From Phaseolus vulgaris (Eukaryota > Streptophyta > Magnoliopsida > Fabales > Fabaceae): a DNA stretch of 64,000 nt. Positions 47,525 to 60,628 of the stretch are shown piece by piece (position 1 is the stretch's first letter; each line of letters begins with the position of its first letter). The notes under the pieces were generated by a model. It saw nothing but the letters and a program-made list of their open reading frames with translations. It made no database searches and was not told the DNA's origin. The position numbers were made by a program, and so were the translations under genes. Location: positions 9,439,791 to 9,503,790 of the forward strand of contig NC_023753.2 in the NCBI RefSeq assembly GCF_000499845.2, read 5' to 3'.

Positions 47525-48288
47525 TTTTTCCTTTCTCTCTCTCTTCTACGCCATTCTTCTAGCACAGTTTGCCGGCGAAGTCGCGGCCAGTCACCGTCGT
47601 TTCTGCCGGGCAATATCTCTTCGCGGCGCCGTTCCCTCCTCCCTCAGGTTCTCTCCTCGCTTCACATCTCACCGTCGTTTATTTCCCTTTCCTCCTATCA
47701 GATCTGTCTCTTTTTCTGTGCAACCATGATTCTGCTCATTTCTAGCTCACACCTTCCAAATTTATCTCTCGTGCCTGATTTATTTTTTCCGTTCTCTGTC
47801 TTTTTTAAATCGTGTAATAATGGTGATTCCTCCGTTTTTATTCCCAGGATCTTGATCTGTTACTTATATTTCTTTAATGCGCCACTTGTCTTTAAGTAAT
47901 TGTGTTCGGCTTTTCGAAATTGATGATGCAATTGGTGGAGGTGAAGGTGATTTTTCGTGTTGCTGAAATTGTACTGAGATATTTTTTTAAAATTTATATT
48001 CTACTTCTCTTCCTATTTCTGGATTTTAATCTTTACGGAGAGTTGAGCATATTATAGTTTTAATGAATTTGATTATTTTGATTGTGACTTGTGATTGTGC
48101 TTTTGCGATTCTGATTCCGTCATTCGCTTTGTTTTTTTTTTATATATATATTTGGTTTTTTCTGATTTGGTCGTTAGGAATATGCTTGTTTCGGTTTTTT
48201 TGCTTTCGACCTTAGAACATGTTGTTTTTCTGGTTGTAGTAGTATCCGTTTCTGATACAGTCGTTGGGTTATTAGAGAAGTTGAGAAA
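47525..48288 (+). other. 5' untranslated region of the invertase gene, probably with an intron
   Basis: A CT-rich leader begins near 47525. A donor-like CTCAG|GTTCTC lies at about 47646, and an acceptor-like TCTGATACAG at about 48260, shortly before the ATG. A leader intron of about 0.6 kb would fit and would account for the T-rich stretch between. The 150-codon frame 47447-47899 starts upstream of the TATA box and runs through the leader; I do not take it as a gene. Confidence 0.5.
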
Positions 48289-51200
48289 ATGGACGGCCAT
48301 TTGGGAATGAGGAAAATCAGCTCTCACTGCTCTATATCTGAGATGGATGACTTCGATCTCTCACGTCTGCTTGACAAACCGAGATTGAATATTGAGAGAC
48401 AGAGATCATTTGATGAGAGGTCACTCAGTGAACTGTCCATTGGTCTTACGAGAGCTGGCTTGGATAACTATGACACTTATTCGCCCGGGGGAAGATCTGG
48501 CTTTAACACACCTGCTTCATCTACCCGGAATTCATTTGAGCCCCATCCCATGGTTGCTGATGCCTGGGAATCCCTAAGAAAATCTCTAGTCTATTTCAGA
48601 GGCCAACCGGTTGGCACAATTGCAGCTGTTGATCATCAATCAGAAGAAGTTCTAAACTATGACCAGGTGAATTCCTCAAACAATGCTGAAATGTCATTCC
48701 GATCTTAGGGGTGTGTAAATATCTTTTTTAAATATGCAGGCCATGGAAACTTACTGTGTACTCTAGAACTGTTATGAATTAAGTAGTCCTTAACACGCTT
48801 ATTTATTACTTTAATTTGAAAATAGATATACTCTAGTACATTTGCGTGCAATGTACATTTGATTTCAAACTACCAAAGGCCCTTTGACTATTTACATGTT
48901 TTCAGGGGCTATTTGAACATGAATCATCAAACAATTTTATGGCTGCGGCAAAATTTATAAGAGATCTTGACGGAAGAGGCCCAAATTTATAAGAGATCAG
49001 ATCTGGTCTATGATAAAGAAACATGATAACATATGTTTAGACTATATTTATCAAAAAGCTAAAATGGAATGAATCTAATAGCACTGCAACAAACAAAACA
49101 GATGCTCTATTGTATTTCCACTGAACTTTTAATTTGAAAATGTCTTGGAAGTCCCCTTCATTCCTCTAAATTTACAGGAATGAATGTTGATGTGGAATGT
49201 TTGATTGTGTCAGACAATTCAGTTGTTTAACATACAACCTAGCTCTCTGGAAATTTTGGTAATGACAATGTTTAGATGAATGTTTGTGAGAAATCTAGCT
49301 TTGCAATAACCAGAATGACTCACGTGGGATAAATAAAGAACAAATGTAGTCGTTAAAAATTATTAAAAGATAGTTGCATACAGTTTGGGCACATAAGGCA
49401 TTAGTTCTCAACAGCCTTTCCATGTTCCTATTGGTGTCATTTATTTTTAGCACTTAGACTTATAATTACTTTTTTTAGGCCTTAGTAGTCTAAACATGCA
49501 AATCAACTGTTTTTTCCTTCGAATGGTTAATGATTAAGAGAAGAAACTGAGGTTTTGTGTTAGTGGTAGTACCCCCCCTCCCCATAATGCTAAAAGCACC
49601 ATTAGCTAAATATTTTTACTGTCACACTGATGGGAATCATCTAAGAATGGATATTTATGAATCAAATATTCTGTTTATAGGTTTTTGTTCGAGATTTTGT
49701 GCCCAGTGCTCTAGCCTTTTTGATGAATGGTGAACCAGAGATAGTCAAGAACTTCTTGTTGAAGACACTTCATCTTCAGGGGTGGGAAAAAAGAGTAGAT
49801 CGATTTAAGCTTGGAGAAGGTGTGATGCCAGCTAGTTTCAAAGTCCTTCATGATCCCATTAGGAAAACAGATACTCTTATTGCAGATTTTGGTGAGAGTG
49901 CGATTGGAAGAGTTGCTCCAGTTGACTCTGGATTTTGGTGGATCATTTTGCTTCGTGCTTACACAAAGTCTACTGGGGATTTATCTCTGGCTGAATCATC
50001 ATCTTGTCAAAAGGGAATGAAACTTATATTGACTCTATGCTTGTCAGAGGGGTTTGATACATTCCCAACTCTTCTTTGTGCTGATGGATGCTGCATGGTT
50101 GATCGAAGAATGGTAAGACATAATTTTTGGTTGTTTCTCATGATAATTAATGTTGCTTCTGTTATCTGGCTTCTAAAAGAATGGTATTTGTTGCATTCCA
50201 TTGTTTACAAACAAAGTTTGCCATTTTATGGTGTAAATGCAATTAGATTTGTTGTTACAACACTTGCCCATATTCTGATATGTTAAATGATATGGCAAAA
50301 AGATTTTTCGACAGATAGTATCAATTTATTTATTTTTACACTGATCATTTATCACCTTTAAACTGTTTAAATTTTGTCTTTAGTTTACTTTCAAGTCCCT
50401 TGAGTTAAGCTTCATTCGTATATGGTTGATGTTAAGAACTTTCACATTGTATTCATTGTTTCTTCCTCCTTTCTTTTTCTTGCAGGGTATTTATGGTTAT
50501 CCTATAGAGATACAAGCACTTTTCTTTATGGCATTGAGATCTGCTATAGCAATGCTGAAACAGGATGATGCCGAAGGAAAGGAATGTGTAGAGCGTATTG
50601 CAAAACGATTGCATGCACTAAGTTATCACATGAGAAGTTACTTTTGGCTTGATTTCCAACAACTAAATGACATTTATCGGTATAAGACTGAAGAGTACTC
50701 ACATACTGCAGTAAATAAGTTTAATGTTATTCCAGATTCAATCCCAGATTGGGTATTTGACTTTATGCCAACTCGTGGGGGCTACTTCATTGGAAATGTC
50801 AGTCCAGCTAGGATGGATTTTCGATGGTTTGCTTTAGGCAATTGTGTTGCAATTTTATCTTCTCTGGCAACTCCAGAGCAATCAGTGGCTATCATGGATC
50901 TTATTGAAGCTCGTTGGGATGAGTTAGTTGGAGAAATGCCCTTAAAAATATCTTATCCAGCAATAGAGAGCCACGAGTGGCGAATTGTTACTGGCTGTGA
51001 TCCCAAAAATACCAGATGGAGTTACCATAATGGAGGATCTTGGCCAGGTTCTTCCTTTCTGCTTATTTATTCAAAATTAATATATATTTAACATGGGGTT
51101 TGGTAGCAGTTATACTTCTGACATACATGCCAGTTAGTTGGGTAATCTCACGAGGTGTGCTTAGGCATGACTAAGATTTTTGCAAGTACCATAGGTTTCA

Positions 51201-52099
51201 AAACTCTATACCCTCATAAGCTTTTTGCAAACTGAAATAAACCTTTTGTGTCGCCATATTCAATTACGTTGATAATACGTCTGTCACTAAAAACAGAAAG
51301 GCAGGATGTGTTTTGTTAGAATCTTAGTAACTTTGCAAATGTGTTGGGGTTCGTATATTTGAGCTTTTGAAAAAGAGAGATTTAATGATGCATGAAAGTT
51401 GATTTATTTTTGTAGAGATTTCATGAAAAGCAAATTTTCAAAACAATATTCAAAATAGCTTCTGAAAATAATCAGAAATATGTTTTTTATATCCTTTTTC
51501 TAAACCGTAAACATTAATTTTTTTTTTCCAAAATAAGTTGTTTTTCATGAAAAAAATGAAACAACGGAGCACTTAATTTTTAATGTGAAAACACATTAAG
51601 AATTGGGTAACACTGTCATTTCATAATAGCAGTAATTGACAATGGTTTGTTATTCTCAATTGCACGTCAATTTCTACTCTACCCGAACCATTGTTGACTA
51701 TTCTTGCAGTATGTCATGTAATTATGAAATAAAATTATAAACGTAATTTTGGTGTCCTTATTTTTTAACTATTCATTTTGCTATGTTTGTGGTTCGACTG
51801 CAGTGCTCCTGTGGCTAGTAACAGCTGCTTGCATCAAAACGGGGAGACCGCAAATAGCAAGACGTGCAATTGAGCTTGCAGAGAGTCGTTTACTGAAGGA
51901 TGGGTGGCCTGAATATTACGATGGTAAACTTGGAAGATATATTGGGAAACAGGCAAGAAAATACCAAACATGGTCAATTGCAGGTTATCTGGTGGCAAAG
52001 ATGATGCTGGAGGACCCCTCCCACTTGGGGATGATTTCCCTTGAAGAAGACAAACAAATGAAACCGGTTATTAAAAGATCTTCTTCTTGGACGTGCTAA
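48289..52099 (+). CDS. Alkaline/neutral invertase, cytosolic CINV type (GH100), 4 exons
   Basis: The exons are 48289-48666, 49681-50112, 50486-51047 and 51804-52099, which join in frame to 1668 nt (555 aa plus TAA), the normal family length. The enzyme hydrolyses sucrose to glucose and fructose near neutral pH. There is no transit or signal peptide; the N-terminus ([20 protein letters not shown]) is the cytosolic type. The catalytic pair is present: Asp208 in APVDSGFWW and Glu434 in [21 protein letters not shown]. Their spacing of 226 residues equals that of Asp188/Glu414 in the cyanobacterial InvA structure, as I recall it. The C-terminus KRSSSWTC resembles the phosphorylated 14-3-3 site of Arabidopsis CINV1. 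All splice sites are GT/AG. The gene looks intact, and its isoform number cannot be set from sequence alone. Confidence 0.96.
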
Positions 52100-54250
52100 A
52101 GACTTCAGGTTATAGATAAATAGTATAAAAAACGAATAGAGAAAAGCTTAGAAGGTGAGATATTGTTGTTTCAATACACGGCACTATTCTTGGTGATTCC
52201 CTTCCTCGTAGGCTTGATTAAAAGTTTGGCTTGTGTAAGATGGCTGTTGCTGAGACTGGCATCATGCTCTTCCCAAATAAGTAAAAAGACCCTTCACTTC
52301 ATGTTTGCTAAGTTCAATGCTACCGTCCCACATGTTGCCTGGGATTATTAGTAAGATGCGAAAAAGTATGAAACATTCTTCATTATATTAATGTGTTTCT
52401 CTGATAGTTGTCAATAAGGCTCCTTTCAAAAAGGGCCTAGAACAGGAAGTATTAGTTTTTCTATATGCAACTTTAGGTCTACTTTCTCATTGCTTAGAAA
52501 TATGGTAAATTAAGATTATTTTTTTACCAAATTTTCGTGAATACGATGTACTTTACATTATATTTTTTTTTGGTTTCATTTGAAGTCAGGAACCTTTGTT
52601 TTTTTATTACTGTTTTGCCATTTATGGTGCCGAACAAAATATCTTGCTTTGTAACATTTAACAAGCAGCAAGTTTAATTTATTTTTTAAGGAAGTAGGTT
52701 TATTGAATTGGTAGTGTTAGTGTCAATCAATTTAACTAATTAAAAAGCATGGAACTTTAATCTGCAAATTTTATAAAATGGTATAATTAGGTTTTTCTTA
52801 ATTGATATTTTTAAAAAATGATCGTACTTGTATAAAAGAAATAGCTTGCTAATTTCGTGTATTTTTGTTTTATGCGAACCCTGATTAGTTTTTTACGGTG
52901 TTTTTTTTAATAGCATTTTTTTTCTTTAATTTCTTAAATGTTTTTCCTTCCTTCACACCCATAATTGTTATTTGCACCATTATAACTTTTAGAGATGCCG
53001 TCTTATTGTTTCTATTTTATTTGAAAGTAGGTTCCCCATTTGTTGAAGAGTGTTGTGATTTTGTTGTGGGTTTTCTCGATCGTGGTTTCAATTACAATAT
53101 GCCGGCGAGCTTTGATAGTGGTGGTGGTTTAGCTGGAAAATATATGATGGGTACGAATAATGAAGTTCTAATTTGTTTTGATGACTGTTACAACTTTTTT
53201 CAGATTATCGATTTTGGAATATAGGTTTCCAAAACACACATTTCAGAATATGTTTACTGTAAAGGTATTCCAAAATACTATCATTGATTCGGAATTACTA
53301 ATCCAAAAGAACATTTAAACCAATCCGGAAAGCATATTCCCAAACATTTTTTTTAAGTTTTGCAAATCCTTTGCAATCTGGAATGTTGTGGTCCTCTTAA
53401 CTGCACGTAATGTTTGTAGAAAGTTGAGTCTTTTGTTTTTAGTACGTGGGTCATATCATAATGTTACAGTTACATATAGATTTATACTTGATCAGTTTGT
53501 TATGGTAGGTTCCTACTCAAGCTCTTAGAGGTTGATGAATCAATAAGGAACTCATTAATATTGGTATTAACAATGTGTACATTTTCATTTAGTTTAATTC
53601 AATCTTACTTAACAAGCACATAAGCACATTTCAGGTGCTCTACATTGTATTTGTTTTTAAGGATAGTATGTAGACAAGGATGAATTTGTTCTGCCGATGA
53701 TTGTTTGTATTCATTGATTTAAGTTGAAATGCGAGCGTGCAAAAGCAAGGAAATTGAATAAAGCTCTCTTTACGTATGAAAGTAGAAAAGTAAAGAAAGT
53801 CACATGGATTGTGCCTTTTATATTCTTACCTTTCACTTTTTAACCAACCCGCGTGAGAGCATAATGTAGATTCCTTTGAGAAAAGTTGCATGGTCATGCA
53901 TGCAGTGGAGATTCCTGATTCATTTTGACTAACTCGTGTGTGGTTGAGGGGTGTAGGTGAGCCTTTAAGATAATGTTAAATATGATTTAATATTGTAAAT
54001 TTAAACTACAGTTATATGTTGAACTTGTGAATTGAAGATTTGTGAAAAAGGTGCAATGATCTTGTTGAGAACCATAACATAGTGTGTGATAGTGTTGCTT
54101 TCATCATGCACACAAAAACCTTTTCTTGTATTGAGGTAAGATTTGATGATTTCAAACCAATATAATCGATTGTGAGGAGCTGAAAACCTATTTTGTGACA
54201 ACAATTAGATACATAATTGATTATCACAAGTTTACAGAGGAGTCATAATC
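52100..54250. other. Invertase 3' region, then spacer
   Basis: From 52100 to about 52450 is the likely 3' untranslated region; I could not fix the poly(A) site. Beyond it is AT-rich spacer. A plus-strand frame at 52898-53224 has no known domain and starts in a T-rich run. Confidence 0.4.
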
Positions 54251-54450
54251 ATGAACTATTTTTTTAAGGGTAATCAATTATCATGTTGCCATAATCGATT
54301 ATGAATTATTTTTCCAAGAGTAATCGATTATCATGTTGTCATAATTGATTATGAATTATTTTTTCAAAGACAATTAATTACCATGTTTCCATAATAGTTT
54401 ATGAGTAGTTCTTTTTAGGGATAATTAATTATGTACATTCAATAATCGTT
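54251..54450. repeat. Four tandem 50-bp units with ATCGATTAT
   Basis: Units start ATGAACTATT or ATGAATTATT at exactly 54251, 54301, 54351 and 54401. Each holds one TAATCGATTATCATGTT-type palindromic core, more diverged to the right. Confidence 0.9.
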
Positions 54451-57400
54451 ATGTGGGTGTGTTATGTGGGTGTTTTAAATGGCTAGATGTTGGTATTACT
54501 GTAATTGATTATGGACATTTGTATATTGGTTGTTTGATTTTATGAAATTTATTTGTTTTCGTGTTGTGACATTTTCTTTTCTCAATTTCACAATGCTTAC
54601 AATTTATGGATCTGTTTCGGTTTCGGTTTACTTTGTAGGTTCTCGTGTATTGTGTCATTGTGGTCAACTGTTGCACCTCTTATGATCTTGTTGTGTTCTA
54701 TTTGTTTGGTTACACATAAACCTTCTTAACAATCCATCAACACCAAATAAGTCGTGATTTTTTTGTGAAATATAGTGTTTATTTCTATAGTGCATGTATA
54801 ATAGTCGTATGAGATATCTTTTTAAGTATATGTGTTTTGATTACTTAGATGATTTAAATGCACTCACGACTTTGGAGATGAAAAACTTTAAAATCAAATT
54901 TAAATTTTTTTAGAATATATTTTGTTGTGGGCCAGTATATTTATAATATGTTTATGTGAATTGAGGTTATGTTTAAAATTATTTATAATATGTGTTTGTG
55001 TGGGTTGAAGTTATGTTTAAAATTATTTGTAATATGTAATTGATTTGTATTTTTATTAAATAAATTTTTTATTTAAATTTATATTTTGTAAATGTAAGCC
55101 TTAATCTCAACCATAATCCTACCTTAAATCATAAACTTAAACTCAATCTCTAACCTAAATTATAAACTCAAACTCAATTTCTAACCCTAACCCTAACCCT
55201 AACCCAAATCATAAACATAAACATTAACCCCAATCATATTCCTGGCCTTAACATAAAATCCAGCATTTAATTCATAACTCCTAACCTTAACCATAAACTT
55301 AAATCGCTTACCATAAACCTAAACTTATGGTTGTTTTGATGTAGTAATTAAACTTATATGATTGTTTGTGTTAAAAGATTGTTGACCATGAATAACGATA
55401 AACGTTGGTCTATGTATTTTGACGGTGTCAATTTTATCCATGTTTTAAAGTACCAAAATGAAAAATAATAGTTCAATAATTAAGTAATGTTGTATGAGTT
55501 TTTGTTATTTATGATTGTGCATTGGTTGTTTATTAGAATTGTTCACGGGTCATAGATGACATCATGTTCGTGTCAAGGTCCCACGAGTATATGCTTTTCA
55601 TTTTTGTGGAAGAAATATTGGCCAACTCATAACATTTTCGAGTTTGTAATTTTGACATGAAATTCACATATATTCTCGTCAGGTAGGAAGAAACAACCTC
55701 TAATTTCAAGATGTTGAAGTATGCATTTGTATGAGAAGATCCATTGATCATTTCCGAAGATGAGTTGAGTGTGTTTTGGAGTACTTATAATCAATAACTA
55801 TGATTGGATGATAGTTGGAAAACACTACCTTAGATAAGCGAATTTTGTATTCAAACCCCAAGTTATAACGTCATATTGCAAAGTTTCACATCATTTGAAG
55901 AGGACGTAGTCAAACCTATATTTTGATAAAGTTGTTTTAGTAGTTTTTCGAAGTCAAACACTAAAATCACTTTCATGGTGTGTTTTCTAAAAATCAAAAA
56001 TAATAAAACTAATGTAAGAGATACTCCAATTTAAAATTTAAAAGTGATATTTTTCCAATAAATATCTTTTTCAAGAAATTTTTATTTTATAATTAATGGT
56101 CTAAAAAACGTTATAGCAACGGTTAAAATAAATGAAAACTCAATTTTTTATACCCGTTCATGCATTTTCTATCTATTGGAGCCTACCCTACTTCAAATCA
56201 CCATCAAAGCTCATTGCAATGTTGTAGTCTGAACCATGATGAGGAAAAATCAGCCACAAAGTAACAAGACTATTAAGTAAAGAGGATCATAATGTTGGAT
56301 CAAAATTGTGTTTGGACTTAGAGAATAATAAAGTTGCACTTCACCTTTTCACAAACATTGTACACAAGGTACATCTAATAGAATATTTTGATTTATAAGA
56401 AAATAAAAAATACAATAAATAAAATGAAAGAAATAAATGTTTAATTTTTATTTCTCCTATTTAATATTTTCTAGAGTGAAAGTAAATAAAAAACATAAAA
56501 TGACATTTTCAAGAAAGAAAGAAATATGAAAAGTAAGGATGGTTTGGCTAAGAAATTGTTAAAAAACTAAGAATAATAAGAGTATGTACTCTTCCCATTT
56601 ACCATAACATTTTTGGAGACCTTTAACTTATTTTCAAATAAGTTCTAAAATGCAAATACATACTTTAAACTATAATTTTGTCTTATTCGATCTTTAAATT
56701 ATATTTCATTTATAAATAGACAACTTTAACTTTAAATCTTTGTGATAAATATATCAACCAATCCTTAATAAATTTCAATATTTGATATTAAAATCTCTAA
56801 CTTTAAGCTACTTCCTTATAGTTCTTCTAAATTAAATGGGGTTCATCAATTACTTTTTTCTTTTCACACTGGACAATTATAATAGTATTTTTTATTTCTA
56901 ATTAAATATTATTTCATCATGAATCCACGACTAATTTTTGAGATATTTTAATATCATTCAGTTTTTGTTCTTTTTAATTCCACCTTTAACCTTTTCTGGA
57001 ATCAAACCACAGACAAATATACATGTCTGAGACATGGGCAAGTGCCACAAATGTACCAATCATAACCGACAACACTCTTCTGTATCCTATCCAACACTAT
57101 ATATGTTTAATTTTCAACAAACAAATCAAAAATGGAAATAAAAAAATATAAAAATAAATAAATTGAATATTTAATTATTTGGTAGAGTGAAGACAGGTAA
57201 AAAAACAGAGAAGAAATATTTTTTAAAACGATATAGTTTTGGCAGAAAATTAGAAAAAATATGCTATTAATTTATGAAAAAAACTATTTTTTTTTATTTC
57301 TTTAAAATATTTGTAAAGAATCTTCCAAATTTTTAAGAAATAATAATTATGAATTATATTACAGTAATTTGTATTAATATAATATATTTTACTACGATAT

Positions 57401-57935
57401 AACCAATGTTTATTAATTATTTTGAATACAGTTGATGTGAATTATTTGTTAAAAGCAGCAAGTAGTGAAAAAATGTGAAGACGTTAGAAGTAACATCCCC
57501 TTAAAAAATATCCTACACTGGTGCACATGGTTTGGGCCCTGGTCTCCATCTGGGTCCACTTGGGGAGTGGATTGAAGAATCTTGCAACTGGCATAAGTAA
57601 GTTGTTGCACTTAGCACTAGAAATGGGCCCAACGAGAGCTAAAAGTCAAACCATGGATCAACTTGTTCAAGTGGGCCTGTATGGAAAAAGTAGCCCAACT
57701 TTGTCGCTCACATGCTTCCATGTGACCAACAGGCACTCACTCACCAAATTAAAAAATATTAAAAAAGTAAAACATCACAATGTGTGTACAAAACATACAC
57801 CAATGAGAATTAGGTCTACATTTTATAAAAAAAACTCATAAAAGTTCTCAAATTCATCGATTTAACAGGTATATTTTTGAGATATCAAATAGTTTTTAAA
57901 TTAACCTTACATTATATATCATGCTAATACAATTG

Positions 57936-57967
<32 letters not shown>

Positions 57968-58828
57968 TATTAGTGCAAAAATATTGTTTAATGACAAATG
58001 TATAACGTTTGTTGAGAGTCAAACGTAAAAAAAAAAAAAAAGACATTGATTCTTAAAATAATTAGAACCTTTAATGGTACTAATTGGTTCATGCTTCGTA
58101 GTATATAAGTCAAAACTATAAACAAGTTATTTATAAATTTGTAAAATCAACGTTTAAAAATAATGTGATATGGAAATATCTCATAAATCATTGTTCTACT
58201 TAATCTTGTTACATATTTAACCTAATTTGAAAAGGATAAGATAAGTTAAGATTAATCTATAATTCAGACAGGCTCTGTGGTTAATAATAATGTTAATATT
58301 ATAGTAATTGTGTAGGTCTACTAAAAATTGGTCACAGAAAATTTGAATATCTTCTTCTAAAACATTATTGACTGAAAATAATGTAAGTTGAAAAATAGTG
58401 AATTAGGGAAATAAGTTTTGGGGCATGGTTGCGTAAGCAGAGGCAGATATTTATGAAGAAAAGAAAAGAGAAAGAAAAAGTACGAGAGAGTAGTAGTGGG
58501 TTGAACACGTCTATATAGGGTATCCCCACAACTCCACCCACAAACAAATCTAAACTGTCTCTAACTAAATATTTAGCACTTCAATGTAGCCATCATCGCC
58601 TATATTTCAAAGGATAACATCCCTCCAACCCAACCTCACAAAATCAGAATAATTCACAAACAAATAAAGGAAGAAACCAACACTCTCCTTTAAGGTATAT
58701 ATAAAAAAATGATGGGTCACAACAATTCCAAATCACCTTTTATCTTTTCAATGTCTTTACTCATGGATCAAAAATACTTCTTTTTTTAATCTAAGAGGAT
58801 TCATATCTACATTTCTTTTTAATTTATT
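54451..58828. other. AT-rich spacer
   Basis: No supported gene. It includes the short telomere-type run at 55182-55205, an AT microsatellite (about 57943-57968), and a GC-richer patch at 57520-57730 with several GGGCC sequences. The 106-codon frame through that patch has no recognisable domain. Confidence 0.4.
55182..55205. repeat. Interstitial telomere-type repeat, about four CCCTAA units
   Basis: TAACCCTAACCCTAACCCTAACCC lies within about 240 bp of degenerate TAAACTTAAAC and CTAACCTAAA phrases (55090-55330). CCCTAAA is the usual plant telomere unit; here the unit is the 6-bp CCCTAA form. Confidence 0.8.
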
Positions 58829-59600
58829 GAGATTTTTTTATAAAAGCTTTCATGTTAGTTATGCAACTTGACATCTTAGTTAGGATTTATATGTATATTT
58901 TTTTAATTTAATGAGTTTTTTTATAAAAACTTTCATGTTAGGTATGCAACTTGACATCTCAGTTAGGCTGATACCTCAAGTAATCATCTCATGAAAAAAA
59001 ATATTATTAAAAAAAAGAAAAAAAAATATGGAGGACTAGACCAAAACTCACATGTTAACAAAAATGATACATAGTGTTCTCGAACAAGAGTGGTCCAAAG
59101 AACTATTGAGATCAGTCTTCTTCTTCCTCTGTCGGTGGGTCGTGTGGCACTCTAACTTTTTTCCTTGCTAGCTCCTTCTTCTTCACTATTTGTTGCACCT
59201 CTCGGTCTTATCGTAGGACAAACTCGGATGGTACCTGCAAATGACACTTCGACGCTCAAGTCAGGAAAGAGATTCGGCGCTCGGTTCTTAGAGCATTATA
59301 GATGATGACATACCTGGATCTTGAAATGTGTGTTATTTATATTACATTTGATGGGTTTTTCTTATTGGGTCAGGTTAGGGGGTTGGACCGCGTTTAGGAA
59401 TGTATTACCTAGTTCTTAACTACGGATTAGCTTGATTAATCCTGCTTGAGCGTAATTGTATTTATGTTATCTGTCGACCCATTGATGTGGGTCACGATCT
59501 CGATCAACCTAGTGATGGAGACCGAGACATGACATCGGCCTACGGCCCTTACCGATACACATAGGTAGATTATACCAATAAAATGATTTTTTATAAATAT
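58829..59600 (-). mobile_element. Minus-strand LINE tail fragments, interrupted by a solo LTR
   Basis: Positions 58915-59069 are the reverse complement of the LINE 3' end (compare 9400-9567): ACTTTCATGTTAGGTATGCAACTTGACATCTCAGTTAGGCTGA, then GGACTAGACCAAAACTCA. A second partial copy of the extreme 3' end lies at 58829-58891. The match continues after the solo LTR at 59565-59600 (GTAGATTATACCAAT). No target duplication was identified for the LINE piece. Confidence 0.8.
59075..59559 (-). repeat. Solo LTR with perfect 5-bp target duplication
   Basis: The 485-bp unit begins TGTTCTCG and ends ACCGATACA. It is flanked by CATAG on both sides (59070-59074 and 59560-59564). Removing it restores the LINE tail (GATACATAGGTAGATTATA). 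On the minus strand it shows TATAAATAAC, then CTTGAGCGTCGAAGTGTC and TTTGCAGGTACC, typical of plant gypsy LTRs. That sets its orientation as minus. Confidence 0.9.
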
Positions 59601-60536
59601 ATAAGTGAATGTAAACTTCTAAGGTTGAGTTATGTTTAAAGTTTATTTTTTAAGATGGTAGCAAAGTTATTTAAAGTTTATTCTAATTTTTTTATCTCAT
59701 AATATTATCTGCTATAAATATATACTCTCACATAAGAGTGAAAGTTCTCGACTTAGAATATAGTATTAGTTTAATCATATTAAACTTAAAATTGTAAAAT
59801 AAACATTTGAAATTTGTAATTTGTTTTTGAATGGAGGGATATTAAAAATAATGTGGCATATGAAGTTAAAAAAAGGATTTAAAAATTTGTATTGACAGCA
59901 TGATTGGTGGCATGTTTGAAATGGCATGACTTGTTAGAGTAAAGTTGGAACTGATTGAGATTTGGCAAAGATCCCATCTTAACCTGGTCCACCAAACACG
60001 ACCATATGTGGTTCACTTAAGAATGTCACAGGAGAGGTTAGCCATGGCTTAACCTATCTCAACATTTTCAAAACGAAAAAGCCTATAAAAAGTTTGTCCA
60101 AGTGGCCAACAAAAATAATTCGAATGATAATTTTCACTTCATTAGGTCGAATTCAACAAAATGTGATCATAACTTTTGAAACAGAAGGTGAAAGGTGGTT
60201 TTGGTAGCTATCTAAAAACCATACCAGAAGCAGAATAGAGAGTGTAAATGTTGAAAAAGATGTTATAGGTATTCCTATATATATATATATGATAACTTGT
60301 ATTTTAGACACATCAATTACCAGAAAGTCGGTGGTGGAAATCTGCTCATGTTTGTTCTTTCCAACTATATTATTATTATTACTGAGATGTTTAGATGAAA
60401 GGAAAAAGTTGTTATCACTTGAATAAAAAATAGAAAGGAAATAAAAAGGAAAAGTGGAAGAATGCACTAAGTGAAGATCACGGGTTGAGAGTCTTGTGAC
60501 TCATATCTCATTGAAGATCATCATCTTGCAAACCAT
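59601..60536. other. Spacer and promoter region of the glycine-rich protein gene
   Basis: AT-rich up to about 60480, with a short AT run at 60277-60292. No other gene is supported. A minus-strand frame (60153-60467) is low complexity. Confidence 0.4.
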
Positions 60537-60543
60537 TATATAA
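60537..60543 (+). promoter_or_regulatory. TATA box (TATATAA) of the glycine-rich protein gene
   Basis: TATATAA followed by GCCAC lies about 90 bp before the start codon, leaving room for a leader of about 60 nt. The spacing is typical of plant genes. Confidence 0.65.
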
Positions 60544-60628
60544 GCCACTTTCATGCACAATGCACTCACAAGAATCACACACCCTCACTTTTTTCTCTAC
60601 CAAATCAAACTAATATCACCACACAACT

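Noticed and set aside
47447..47899. A 150-codon frame upstream of the invertase
   Set aside because: It starts before the TATA box and runs through the CT-rich leader and the probable leader intron; the composition is that of untranslated sequence.
54001..54227. Two overlapping minus-strand frames
   Set aside because: Short, overlapping in two phases, no domain, adjacent to the 50-bp tandem array.
57521..57841. A 106-codon frame as a novel protein
   Set aside because: No domain, no signal or codon evidence, and a Lys/Asn-rich drift at the end as expected from AT-rich DNA.
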